Assembly: GCF_001399675.1 (NCBI RefSeq)
Contig: NZ_LJCO01000083.1
Coordinates: 1-32,950, forward strand
Length of the DNA stretch: 32,950 nucleotides
Origin: Paenalicyclobacillus ferrooxydans
GTDB taxonomy: Bacteria; Bacillota; Bacilli; Alicyclobacillales; Alicyclobacillaceae
Direction: 5' to 3'
Each line of letters opens with the position of its first letter. Positions within the stretch are counted from its first letter, which is position 1. A program made the translations under genes and the position numbers. The notes beneath the pieces are model-generated. The model was not told the origin of the DNA. It was given only the letters and a program-made list of their open reading frames with translations, and made no database searches. This document shows positions 8,865 to 16,387 of the stretch, piece after piece.

Positions 8865-10148
8865 GTGGCACGGGAGCGCGTTCCACTGAGCCGGGAGGCC
8901 TGGTGGCTCTTGTTTATCAGCGGACTGTTCGCGCTGTCCGTATCCCTGTCGAACACATTTGTAAACGTCTATCTTTGGAAAGTGGACAAAGACTTTCGGG
9001 CGATTGGCATGTACAACTTCGCAGTGTACCTCCTGGTGCCGGTGATGTTCTTCGTCGCTGGCTGGATTGCCAAGCGAAGGAGTTCAGTATTGACGTTGCG
9101 TTCCGGAGTCCTGTTACATGCCGGGTTCTACGCCCTGACCCTGTGGGGTGGAAAATGGCTCGCCGGCTACCCGTTTATCCTTGGCATGCTGATGGGAACT
9201 GCCGCAGGTTTTTATTGGTGCTCGTTCAATGACTTGAGCCTCAGGTTTACGTCTTCCGGATCGAGAGATCGATTCTATGGCATGAACGGGGTGGCTGGTT
9301 CCATCGCAGGAATGGCTGCACCGCCAGTCGCCGGTTTTCTGATCTCGTTTGAGGATCGACTCGGGGGATTAAGTGGCTATCACCTTGTGTTTGGACTCTC
9401 GTTGGGACTGTTCATCCTGGCATCCTTTGTCAGCGTGAAGCTGTCGCAGCCACCGCTTGGTCTGAAGTTTCAATTCTCGACCATGTTTCAAGGTGTTCGC
9501 GATCCGTCCTGGCGCCGCGTGTTAATCGGGTCCTCCATCTATGGGTTGCGTGAAGGTGTGTTCCTGTTTCTGATTGCACTGCTGCTATACATTGCCACTG
9601 GAAGTGAAATGGAACTCGGTGAGTTCTTTTTACTGCAAAGCGCATTGTCATTTGGCGCGTTTTTTCTCGTCAGTCGATTCGTTCATCCGCATAACCGTAA
9701 AGTGTTCATGGGTATCGGTGCTGCGCTCATGGCGTGCTGCGCAGCCTTGTTTCTGTTCCCGCTGCGCACGACGACGCTGGTATGGTACGGTGCAGCGATT
9801 GCTGTTTGCCTGCCCTTGTTTCTCGTACCGTTGCAAGGTACCGTATTTGACACCATTGGACGGTTGGACAACGAAGATGAAAGCGACGTGCGGATGGAAC
9901 ACATCGTCATGCGCGAAGCCTTCACGAATGCCGGGCGCGTGGTCGGTGTGGGGAGTTTCGTCATCTGGATCATGTTCGATCCGGTGGGGAAAACCATCCC
10001 GTACCTTGCCTTTGCAATGGGACTTGTTCAACTGGTGACGTGGTGGGTGTTGCACCGGATTCCAGACCTGCAAGGGACTCGGAAAGGGGAGACCAGGGTA
10101 ACCACACCCGTGGATGGTCTTTCGTTGACGCGGCGCAAGGCGAGGTAA
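8865..10148 (+). CDS. MFS transporter, YqgE-like
   Basis: This 427-residue polytopic protein has about 12 hydrophobic segments, beginning WWLLFISGLFALSVSLSNTF at residue 13. A short basic cytoplasmic loop (AKRRSS) follows helix 2, in the position of the MFS loop 2-3 motif. The segment RMEHIVMREAFTNAGRVVG near residue 345 resembles the EYIVIRE...GRI pattern that I associate with the YqgE group of Firmicute MFS proteins, whose substrate is unknown. The start is GTG 8865, since GGAGGTGA (8853-8860) is the only ribosome site and no ATG is nearby. It ends in a basic tail (SLTRRKAR). It converges on the ferredoxin gene across a shared terminator. Confidence 0.85.
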   Translation: MARERVPLSREAWWLLFISGLFALSVSLSNTFVNVYLWKVDKDFRAIGMYNFAVYLLVPVMFFVAGWIAKRRSSVLTLRSGVLLHAGFYALTLWGGKWLAGYPFILGMLMGTAAGFYWCSFNDLSLRFTSSGSRDRFYGMNGVAGSIAGMAAPPVAGFLISFEDRLGGLSGYHLVFGLSLGLFILASFVSVKLSQPPLGLKFQFSTMFQGVRDPSWRRVLIGSSIYGLREGVFLFLIALLLYIATGSEMELGEFFLLQSALSFGAFFLVSRFVHPHNRKVFMGIGAALMACCAALFLFPLRTTTLVWYGAAIAVCLPLFLVPLQGTVFDTIGRLDNEDESDVRMEHIVMREAFTNAGRVVGVGSFVIWIMFDPVGKTIPYLAFAMGLVQLVTWWVLHRIPDLQGTRKGETRVTTPVDGLSLTRRKAR

Positions 10149-10263
10149 TCGGCATCGCATCAAAGGCGTGCCTGCCACATTCATGTCACGGGGATGCTCA
10201 CCCAGGCGTGGAAATGAGGCTTACATCGGTACCGCATAAAAAGGCGTATCTTGGCATATAAAT

Positions 10264-10290
10264 AGGGAAACCCATACGGGTTTCCCTTTG
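10264..10290. terminator. bidirectional terminator between MFS and ferredoxin genes
   Basis: AGGGAAACCC-ATAC-GGGTTTCCCT is a perfect 10-bp stem lying between two convergent genes. It is followed by TTTGTGCCCTT on the plus strand and by ATTTATAT on the minus strand, so it can serve both. Confidence 0.85.
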
Positions 10291-10325
10291 TGCCCTTCGA
10301 TTGTGCATGAAAACAATAAAACGAA

Positions 10326-10562
10326 TTACTTCTGGAAGAATTCCCGGTTTTTCGCAATGAAAGACTTCTCGTCGTCAGGCACAAAGTCTTCCTGGAAAAT
10401 TGCGGATACTGGGCAAACTGCTTCGCAAGCACCGCAGTCGATGCATGTGTCTGGATCGATGTAGTATTGATCCTCTCCTTCGTGGATGCAATCCACTGGA
10501 CACGTTTCGACGCAGTCAGCAGCCTTTTCGTCGATGCATGGAGATGTAATGACGAATGCCAC
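10326..10562 (-). CDS. 7Fe ferredoxin ([3Fe-4S][4Fe-4S])
   Basis: This 78-residue soluble electron carrier has Cys9, Cys17, Cys21, Cys25, Cys40, Cys43, Cys46 and Cys50. The spacing C-X7-C-X3-CP in the first half, rather than C-X2-C-X2-C, is that of 7Fe ferredoxins. By analogy with Thermus and B. schlegelii, Cys9, Cys17 and Cys50 would hold the 3Fe cluster, and Cys21, Cys40, Cys43 and Cys46 the 4Fe cluster. The core HEGEDQYYIDPDTCIDCGAC is characteristic. The start is GTG (10560-10562), preceded on the minus strand by GAGGAGGAG. It has its own strong promoter and appears monocistronic. Confidence 0.95.
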   Translation of the reverse strand: MAFVITSPCIDEKAADCVETCPVDCIHEGEDQYYIDPDTCIDCGACEAVCPVSAIFQEDFVPDDEKSFIAKNREFFQK

Positions 10563-10610
10563 GATTCTCTCCTCCTCTAGCGATAGAGATGAACTTCGAA
10601 CACTAGAATT

Positions 10611-10639
10611 ATGATACAGCAGGCTATAACCGTTTTCAA
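10611..10639 (-). promoter_or_regulatory. sigma-A promoter of the ferredoxin gene
   Basis: On the minus strand TTGAAA (10639-10634) and TATCAT (10616-10611) are exactly 17 bp apart. Each matches 5 of 6 consensus bases. The predicted start leaves a leader of about 40 nt before the GTG. Confidence 0.8.
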
Positions 10640-10763
10640 CAGTGCCTAAGTTACATTTCGTAAAGCTGTCACTTTATATCAGACGCTCTTAGAAATTCTA
10701 TCCACGAATAACGCTTGAAAATCGCATATTTTTCGAAGGCTGCATAAATGATCTTGATCCAAT

Positions 10764-10847
10764 CAATGGCCTACTCAATGTCCCAATCAATGTCCACCTC
10801 AATAGCCCTCTCAATGGCCTACTCAATGTCGACCTCAATAGCCTACG
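10764..10847. repeat. 12-bp tandem repeat, 7 copies, overlapping a gene end
   Basis: Seven contiguous 12-mers of the form CAATGNCCNNCT start at 10764, 10776, 10788, 10800, 10812, 10824 and 10836. The last copy contains the TAG stop of the minus-strand PAP2 gene (10843-10845), so the array abuts or runs into the coding end. The plus-strand Met-Ser-Met-rich frame through it has no ribosome site and is rejected. Confidence 0.9.
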
Positions 10848-11856
10848 CAAGTTCCGAGAATGCACGCTCTTTGACGGTCGGTTGGTGTTTGGGTGAGGTT
10901 GCCAGACCTGAAGCCCAGTCGTGTAGTGCAGCCCAGCCCTTCACCCACTGTGGAGATAACTGGGTCATGGCGATAGAGAGTCCGGTTCCCGCAAAGACAT
11001 CAAGGGCGTAGTGTACGCGTAGATAGATCGTAGAGAAAATGATAAGGATCGTGATGGGAATGTAAAACCACGAAAATCGGCGATGGTGCCGCCAGACGGA
11101 AACCATCATGACAATCGCGATCCCGGTGTGGAGGCTCGGGAAACAGTCTCTCGATATGAGCGCCTGTGTGTTCGCAAACAACGCGTCTACTCCGCCGATT
11201 GGAGTTGCATAAGGCACTGTAAAGACAGGGCCGATGACTGGGACCAGAAAATACGTAAAGTATCCGATGTAAAACGTGGACAATGCCATCGACATGTACT
11301 GGCGAATGGCCTCACGATCCCGACGGGCCATGACGAGCACTGTGCCGTAGCTCAGAACGAACCAGGAGAGATACGCGGCACTAAACAGCCACGTGAGTGG
11401 TCGAGATACCCAAGGTTCCATCCACTCGGACGGAAGCTTGCCAAAAAACAACACCCGGTCGATGTGTTGAATGGCAGCATCGCGATCGAACGGATTGTAA
11501 ACTGCGATGTAAAAGTTGGTGATTTTATAGATGGCCATTAACACGACGAAAGCAATGATAACCCGGATGAGATACAGCCTCATGGGCGCGTTTTTCGGTT
11601 GCTGTTTGCGAATTCGGATGTACGCTCCCAAAAGAATGCTGACAACGCCTAGAAATACCCAAGGCATCGGGCTCTCGAGGACCCCGACTGTCTCATTCAC
11701 AATCGGCGATGCGTACGCGTGGATGCCGTAATAGTCATCAAGGCGATGGGCTGACAAGAGAAAGATCATCGTTGCCGCGAATGATGCAACAAGCCCAAAG
11801 ACCTCAAACAGCTCGAGGCGAAACGCCAATTGTACAAGTCTTTTGATTTGAAGCAT
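10843..11856 (-). CDS. PAP2-superfamily membrane phosphatase/transferase (Aur1/PAP2_3-like)
   Basis: This 337-residue integral membrane protein has about six or seven hydrophobic helices. The PAP2 catalytic motifs C2 (SRDCFPSLHTG) and C3 (YLRVHYALDVFAG, with catalytic His and Asp) lie in the second half. The family removes or transfers phosphate or phospho-alcohols on lipids at the outer membrane face. The PAP2_3 subgroup includes inositol-phosphotransferase-like proteins, and the spacing and FPSLHTG fit that group better than BcrC/YwoA. Substrate cannot be deduced. Recycling of polyprenyl or phospholipid head groups is a guess. ATG 11854-11856 is preceded by GAAGGAAG. An upstream extended -10 suggests it is transcribed alone. 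Confidence 0.85.
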   Translation of the reverse strand: MLQIKRLVQLAFRLELFEVFGLVASFAATMIFLLSAHRLDDYYGIHAYASPIVNETVGVLESPMPWVFLGVVSILLGAYIRIRKQQPKNAPMRLYLIRVIIAFVVLMAIYKITNFYIAVYNPFDRDAAIQHIDRVLFFGKLPSEWMEPWVSRPLTWLFSAAYLSWFVLSYGTVLVMARRDREAIRQYMSMALSTFYIGYFTYFLVPVIGPVFTVPYATPIGGVDALFANTQALISRDCFPSLHTGIAIVMMVSVWRHHRRFSWFYIPITILIIFSTIYLRVHYALDVFAGTGLSIAMTQLSPQWVKGWAALHDWASGLATSPKHQPTVKERAFSELA

Positions 11857-11916
11857 CGGAAGCTTCCTTCAGGTTGTGACATCGTCGCCAAATCTTCGAC
11901 GAACTTTTCTCACGCT

Positions 11917-11925
11917 ACTATACCA
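11917..11925 (-). promoter_or_regulatory. extended -10 promoter of the PAP2 gene
   Basis: On the minus strand TGG-TATAGT makes an extended -10 about 60 bp before the ATG. The -35 region is weak (CAAAGC at 17 bp), as is usual for TGn promoters. Confidence 0.45.
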
Positions 11926-12044
11926 CACATCCAGCTAGCGCTTTGAGAGTCACCTGGTGTCGTCTCTCATATGCACAACAGGTCGGCGGGACGAATACAT
12001 TACTACCAGAGTGAAGGTGCAGAACGGACTTCCAGGTAAGGGAT

Positions 12045-12138
12045 TCTATGTGAATTGAAGAGGTATAGGTTCCCACCCCTTAACGGGTGTTCACATAGAG
12101 CTGAGGGGTAGCCCAAGATGAAAAGATGCTTGGGCTAC
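12045..12138 (+). ncRNA. structured leader or small RNA of unknown class
   Basis: Two consecutive helices are predicted by eye. TCTATGTGAA (12045-12054) pairs with TTCACATAGA (12090-12099), and stacked inside it is CACCC (12074-12078) with GGGTG (12085-12089). Then GTAGCCCAAG (12108-12117) pairs with CTTGGGCTAC (12129-12138) around an 11-nt loop. The last stem has no U-tract, so it is not a classic terminator. I compared it mentally with fluoride, c-di-GMP, guanidine and preQ1 riboswitch consensus patterns and found no match. It lies in the divergent gap between the PAP2 gene and the zinc-finger gene. Confidence 0.4.
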
Positions 12139-12265
12139 TTCTCAAACTTGCGAAAATGTGAGAAAATTTCATGTATAGGGAAATTTCTGTGTGATTGGTA
12201 CGGAGCCTGCATATTGCGCGCGAAATCCCCATATGAATTCAAAAAAAGTGAAAGAAGGGATTTCA

Positions 12266-12508
12266 TTGTTCCAGTGTCCGCTCTGCGGAGAGCTTTTGGA
12301 AGCCCTCACAAATGTGCATTGTGTCACAAAACATCAATTGAGCAAGCGCGAATTGATTGCGCGTCACGGGTCCGCTAAGTATGTTGCGCCGCGTATTACG
12401 CGAGAGGTGCAGGAGTGGATCCGTGACGCGCAAATCATTTCCAAGGCTGACTTCGAAGTGGCGCAGGCTGCAGCTAGAAACCAGTTTAGTCGGGGCCTTG
12501 CTCGATAA
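12266..12508 (+). CDS. small Cys2His2 zinc-finger protein, Ros/MucR-like layout
   Basis: This 80-residue protein opens directly with a putative metal site Cys4-X2-Cys7-X10-His18-X4-His23 (FQCPLCGELLEALTNVH). A basic segment SKRELIARHG follows, then TREVQEWIRDAQ. The order (zinc site, H-x4-H, then a W/HG turn) resembles the bacterial Ros/MucR zinc finger and the short zinc fingers of some phage and homing-endonuclease proteins. That is a motif comparison, not a family assignment. TTG 12266 is chosen because AAAGAAGGGA (12251-12260) is the only ribosome-like site. ATG 12233 upstream in frame is an alternative with none. DNA or RNA binding is inferred. It is followed by a terminator at 12663. 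Confidence 0.6.
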   Translation: MFQCPLCGELLEALTNVHCVTKHQLSKRELIARHGSAKYVAPRITREVQEWIRDAQIISKADFEVAQAAARNQFSRGLAR

Positions 12509-12862
12509 AAGCTTGCTTCTGAGCGAAAAAAGCGCTGGAAATGATGCTCTCGCCGCCGTTTTATAGCGGCTTCTCGCAGCCACTTTGTCGCCGCTGCCCT
12601 GTCGTAGCTGCCGTGTCATAGCCGTGTCATAATGGAAAGTGAATCCGTTCATACTGTAGGATAGGGGGCGAAAGCCCCTTTTTCCATGAACGCAGCGTAG
12701 TGTATCCAGGCTGTTACACCTTCCGTTGTTTATCTCGGCCATCAGGTGTTTACCTCGGGCCATCAGGTTGTTGTTCGGGATACGAGGGAGTCAGTCTGGT
12801 CATTGCTTGATTACAAAACGACATCCAAGAAACCCACGAAGGAAATAAAGGAGAGGTTGCCC
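12509..12862. other. intergenic region between zinc-finger and M16 genes
   Basis: Short direct repeats of GCCGTGTCATA and similar pieces lie at about 12590-12635, and the terminator at 12663-12683. A near-direct repeat of about 20 bp (TCGGCCATCAGGTGTTTACC / TCGGGCCATCAGGTTGTT) lies at about 12736-12773. The in-frame extension of the M16 gene back to 12746 crosses this repeat and has no ribosome site. Confidence 0.5.
12663..12683 (+). terminator. intrinsic terminator
   Basis: A short GC stem GGGGC-GAAA-GCCCC, extendable by wobble pairs to 7 bp, has a stable GNRA tetraloop and is followed by TTTTT. It separates the zinc-finger gene from the downstream M16 operon. Confidence 0.75.
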
Positions 12863-14173
12863 ATGGGTGAATTTCTGGCCTTGCAGCGCGGGCGGTTGCA
12901 CGTGCACATTCTGCCAACATCGCAGTTTCGCACGCGCCACCTATCGCTGAAGTTGGCACGGCCGCTGACGAGAGAGCATGTGACGCCGACTGCCATTATT
13001 CCATATCTGTGGCCGGACGGTACATCGCGCCTGCCGTCACCGCTCGAGTTTGCGCGCTACTGTGATGAGCAATTTGGCGCTGCCGTGCGGACCAACAGCG
13101 GGAAACGCGGACCGTTGCAACTCGCCGAGGTGTACGCGTCGATCCCGGAAGAATCGCGATCGGACGAAGCCAAAGGCGTATTCGAAAACATCGTGGATTT
13201 GTGCCTTGAATTGGTGACCGATCCGATGCACGACGACCACGGCTTCAACCCGGAGTTCGTCAAACGGGAGAAGTCACTGCATCAAAAGCGGATCGCGAGC
13301 CTCACCGACGACAAAATCGCCTACGCAATGGAACAGTGCACCTTACATGTCTGCCGAGGGCTGCCGGAAGGACTGCCCAGGCTTGGCTACGAAGAGGACA
13401 TCGAGGGTCTCACGCCACAAAGCCTATGGACCACCTACGAACAGTTCCTCGCGGAATCTGAGGTGTATCTGTATGTCGTGGGCGACATCAAGCAGCCGGA
13501 TGATGTGGGACAACGCCTGCTCGACCAATTTGAGAAGCACCTGCCGGAGTTTCGCGGTTCTGGGGAGAAGACCCTCATCCAACCGATTCCTGCGCGCAAG
13601 CGGAATAATGGCGATCCCGATTTCATCGTCGAGCGGGAGAAAGTGCAGCAAGGGAAATTGAATCTTGGATTCAAAACAGGCGTCTCATACGGAGACGAAG
13701 ACTATCCTGCCTTGCTCGTCGCAAATGGCATACTCGGCGGCTTCCCGCACTCGAAGCTGTTTCGCAATGTCCGCGAGAAAGCGAGCCTTGCCTACTATGC
13801 CTCAAGCCGCCTCGACGGACTCAGCGGGCTGGTGGCGATTCAGACCGGGATCGAACCAGGTGTGATGGAGCAGGCGCGGGAAATCATCCTCGAGCAGGTC
13901 GAAGCCATGCGCAAAGGCGACGTCACAGCCGAGGAGCTGACTCTCACGCAAGGGGCCCTGACCAACCAGTACAAACAGGTCATGGATCAACCGGTCTCAA
14001 GCCTCGAGATCCATTTCAGCGGGACACTTTGCGGGATTGATCGCGATGTGGAAACGCTCATGAACAACATGAACCGCGTGACGGTTGACGACGTGGTCCG
14101 CGTGAGTGACAAACTCGTCCTCGACACGGTTTATTTCTTGAGCAGCCAGGAGGGGGAGACACATGGAAACTAA
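12863..14173 (+). CDS. ymfF: M16-family peptidase homologue lacking the zinc site (YmfF-like)
   Basis: This 436-residue protein belongs to the M16 (insulinase/processing peptidase) fold but has no HXXEH motif in its N-terminal half. In active members that motif follows a strand in the first 80 residues. Here the region reads AIIPYLWPDGTSRL. A C-terminal M16-like half is present (NLGFKTGVSYGDEDYPALLVANGILGG and RNVREKASLAYYASSRLDG). It is therefore probably the non-catalytic partner of the next gene, as YmfF is to YmfH in Bacillus. The start ATG 12863 follows AAAGGAGAGG at 6 nt. Its stop overlaps the ymfH start by 11 bp, pointing to translational coupling and 1:1 synthesis. Confidence 0.88.
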   Translation: MGEFLALQRGRLHVHILPTSQFRTRHLSLKLARPLTREHVTPTAIIPYLWPDGTSRLPSPLEFARYCDEQFGAAVRTNSGKRGPLQLAEVYASIPEESRSDEAKGVFENIVDLCLELVTDPMHDDHGFNPEFVKREKSLHQKRIASLTDDKIAYAMEQCTLHVCRGLPEGLPRLGYEEDIEGLTPQSLWTTYEQFLAESEVYLYVVGDIKQPDDVGQRLLDQFEKHLPEFRGSGEKTLIQPIPARKRNNGDPDFIVEREKVQQGKLNLGFKTGVSYGDEDYPALLVANGILGGFPHSKLFRNVREKASLAYYASSRLDGLSGLVAIQTGIEPGVMEQAREIILEQVEAMRKGDVTAEELTLTQGALTNQYKQVMDQPVSSLEIHFSGTLCGIDRDVETLMNNMNRVTVDDVVRVSDKLVLDTVYFLSSQEGETHGN

Positions 14174-15440
14174 TACATTTCCAATGGGAGAATCCGTCTA
14201 CCAGGAACGGTTGCCAAATGGACTGCAGGTTGTCTTGCTGCCAAAGCCCGGATTTGCACAGACCTTCGTGACCTTCAGCACGCATTACGGGTCGATTGAC
14301 CGCGTCTTTCGAACCAGTGCCTCGAAGGACTACACGACGGTGCCAGACGGCATTGCCCACTTTCTCGAGCACAAGATGTTCGAATCAGAGGCTGGGGACG
14401 TGTTCCCCGAGTTTTCGCGTTACGGCGCCTCGGCGAATGCATTCACAACCTTTGATCTGACGAGTTATCTCTTTTCCTGCACCGACAACCTCCATGAGAA
14501 CCTTGATCTCCTGCTCAACTTCGTTCAGGACCCGTACTTTACGGATGCCAACGTGGAGAAAGAGAAAGGGATCATCGGCCAGGAAATTCAGATGTACAAC
14601 GACAATCCGGACGCAAGGGTGTTTTACGAACTCCTGAAGGCCTTGTATCACGAGCACCCGGTGCGTATCGAGATCGCCGGTACAGTTGAAAGTATTTCCC
14701 ACATCACCAAAGAAACCTTGTACGAGTGTTACGACACCTTCTATCACCCGGGGAACATGGTTTTGATGGCAGTCGGCGGCTTTGATCCTGAAACGGTCAT
14801 GGGTTGGATTAAGGATAATCAGGGTAAAAAGACGTTCAAGCCGATCCCGGTGATTGATCGCAAAGCCTTCTCTGAACCGCCAACCGTGTACGCCCCAGAG
14901 GTCACCGTGAACCTTGCGGTCAGTCAGCCGAAGTGCCTGATTGCCTGGAAGGACGCCGTCAATGAGATGTCCGGCCCAGAGCTCCTTCGCCGTGAACTGG
15001 CTCTTGGCGTGGCCCTTGATGCGCTCTTTGGACGCAGCAGCAGCGCTTATCAGGAACTGATTGATGAAGGTCTCATCGACCAAGGGTTCTCCTGGGAGTT
15101 CGAACGCGCTGAGACGTACGGCTTTGCCGTCATCGGTGGAAACACGCCGGATCCGCGTCGGCTAACAGATCGCGTGCAACAGGTGATTGACGAAGCCTTG
15201 CAAAACGGCATCGGCGAAGCGGAGTTTGAACGCTGCCGCAAAAAGGCACTCGGCCGGTTTCTGACCACGCTCGACTCCCCTGGATACATCGCCCGGGGAT
15301 ACATCTCGTACCTGTTCCGCGGTGCCCAGTTGCTCGACACATCGACTGTGCTCGGGGAGATCACGGTCGACGAAGCCAACCGGGAGTTTCGGGCTTATTT
15401 CGATCCGTCGCGCCGTGCCGTCTCGATTGTCAGGTCGTAG
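14163..15440 (+). CDS. ymfH: M16-family zinc metallopeptidase (YmfH-like)
   Basis: This 425-residue, two-domain M16 peptidase has the inverted zinc motif H66-F-L-E-H70 (IAHFLEHKMFE) and the downstream E134-KGIIGQ-E141 pair that supplies the third ligand. The C-terminal half carries the R/Y region (AYQELIDEGLIDQGFSWE) typical of the family. It has no signal peptide, so it is cytoplasmic. The natural substrate of YmfH is not known to me. Related pairs process peptides such as leader peptides or bacteriocin precursors. The start overlaps the end of ymfF, with a GGAGGGGGA ribosome site inside ymfF. Confidence 0.92.
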   Translation: METNTFPMGESVYQERLPNGLQVVLLPKPGFAQTFVTFSTHYGSIDRVFRTSASKDYTTVPDGIAHFLEHKMFESEAGDVFPEFSRYGASANAFTTFDLTSYLFSCTDNLHENLDLLLNFVQDPYFTDANVEKEKGIIGQEIQMYNDNPDARVFYELLKALYHEHPVRIEIAGTVESISHITKETLYECYDTFYHPGNMVLMAVGGFDPETVMGWIKDNQGKKTFKPIPVIDRKAFSEPPTVYAPEVTVNLAVSQPKCLIAWKDAVNEMSGPELLRRELALGVALDALFGRSSSAYQELIDEGLIDQGFSWEFERAETYGFAVIGGNTPDPRRLTDRVQQVIDEALQNGIGEAEFERCRKKALGRFLTTLDSPGYIARGYISYLFRGAQLLDTSTVLGEITVDEANREFRAYFDPSRRAVSIVRS

Positions 15441-15516
15441 GCCGGGGACTGCGGATGTGGCCGGGGACGGCAGACGTGGCCAGGGACTGCGGATGTAGCC
15501 GGGGACTGCGGATGCG
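15441..15516. repeat. 19-bp tandem repeat, 4 copies
   Basis: GCCGGGGACTGCGGATGTG and three variants start at 15441, 15460, 15479 and 15498. The array begins directly at the ymfH stop codon (15438-15440). Confidence 0.9.
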
Positions 15517-15608
15517 GCGAGTAAGCGATGCGCTTGCCGGAGTCCACCTCGGACGAGGTGCACTGGTCGAGGGCATAGTGGCGAAGCCGTTGAAATCGGA
15601 TATGGAAA

Positions 15609-15632
15609 GGGGGCGCAGATGCTTGCGCCCCC
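15609..15632. terminator. GC-rich hairpin, possible terminator
   Basis: GGGGGCGCA-GATGCT-TGCGCCCCC is a perfect 9-bp stem about 170 bp after ymfH. Neither side has a long T tract (AAATTG on plus, CTTTCC on minus), so termination efficiency is uncertain. It is the only strong stem between ymfH and the 51-bp array. Confidence 0.5.
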
Positions 15633-15712
15633 AAATTGTTGAGAAAGAAAGTTCACCGGCTGAAAAATCCCTTTTTTTCAATGCCTCTCCAGGACCTGTA
15701 GCGACTCGGCTC

Positions 15713-16251
15713 GATTTAGAGGAACTGAGTTCCTCTGCAGCCGGAGGCCTGTGGACTCGGCGCGATTTAGAGGAACTGAGTTCCTCTGCAGCCGGACGCC
15801 TGTGGACTCGGCGCGATTTAGAGGAACTGAGTTCCTCTCCAGTTGGACGCCTGTGGACTCGGCGCGATTTAGAGGAACTGAGTTCCTCTGCAGCCGGAGG
15901 CCTGGCGACTGGACGGGATTTAGAGGAACTGAGTTCCTCTGCAGCCGGACGCCTGTGGACTCGGCGCGATTTAGAGGAACTGAGTTCCTCTCCAGCCGAA
16001 CGCCAGGCGACTGGACGGGATTTAGAGGAACTGAGTTCCTCTGCAGCCGGAGGCCTGTCGACTGGACAGGATTTAGAGGAACTGAGTTCCTCTGCAGCCG
16101 GACGCCGTGCGACTGGACGGGATTTAGAGGAACTGAGTTCCTCTGCAGTTGGACGCCTGTGGACTCGGCGCGATTTAGAGGAACTGAGTTCCTCTCCAGC
16201 CGAACGCCAGGCGACTGGACGGGATTTAGAGGAACTGAGTTCCTCTAAATC
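15713..16251. repeat. 51-bp palindromic tandem array, 11 copies
   Basis: A 24-bp core beginning GATTTAG and containing the hairpin AGAGGAACTGAGTTCCTCT starts at 15713, 15764, 15815, 15866, 15917, 15968, 16019, 16070, 16121, 16172 and 16223. The core is identical in all eleven copies. The ten 27-bp spacers are homologous but drift: spacers 2 and 5 are identical, as are 6 and 10. A degenerate remnant precedes the first core (about 15684-15712). In the last copy the core continues with AAATC, completing a 13-bp-arm perfect palindrome (16223-16251). Because 51 is a multiple of 3, long frames stay open, but they have no ribosome site. Function is unknown. Confidence 0.97.
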
Positions 16252-16387
16252 CCGGGAGCGTAGACCTCTGCGCCACGTTTGTTTTTAGATTGGGTTCCAC
16301 GATAGGCTTTTTAAGACCGCCCGAAGTTCTCCGACCCCGTGCACCGGGATGGATGCTGATATGCAGGATGGCTGCCGAGCGGAGCGG

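Noticed and set aside
12118-12378. 86-codon frame beginning inside the structured leader
   Set aside because: It overlaps the zinc-finger gene in another frame and starts in a hairpin loop without a ribosome site.
15713-16251. CRISPR array (24-bp repeat, 27-bp spacer)
   Set aside because: Spacers are homologous to each other and some are identical, the repeat is a simple 3-nt-loop palindrome, and no cas gene is present.
15455-16288. Two long overlapping plus-strand frames encoding 17-residue repeats (DLEELSSSAAG... and RFRGTEFL...)
   Set aside because: The period is a multiple of 3, so frames stay open automatically. Neither has a ribosome site, and the invariant part is a DNA/RNA palindrome.
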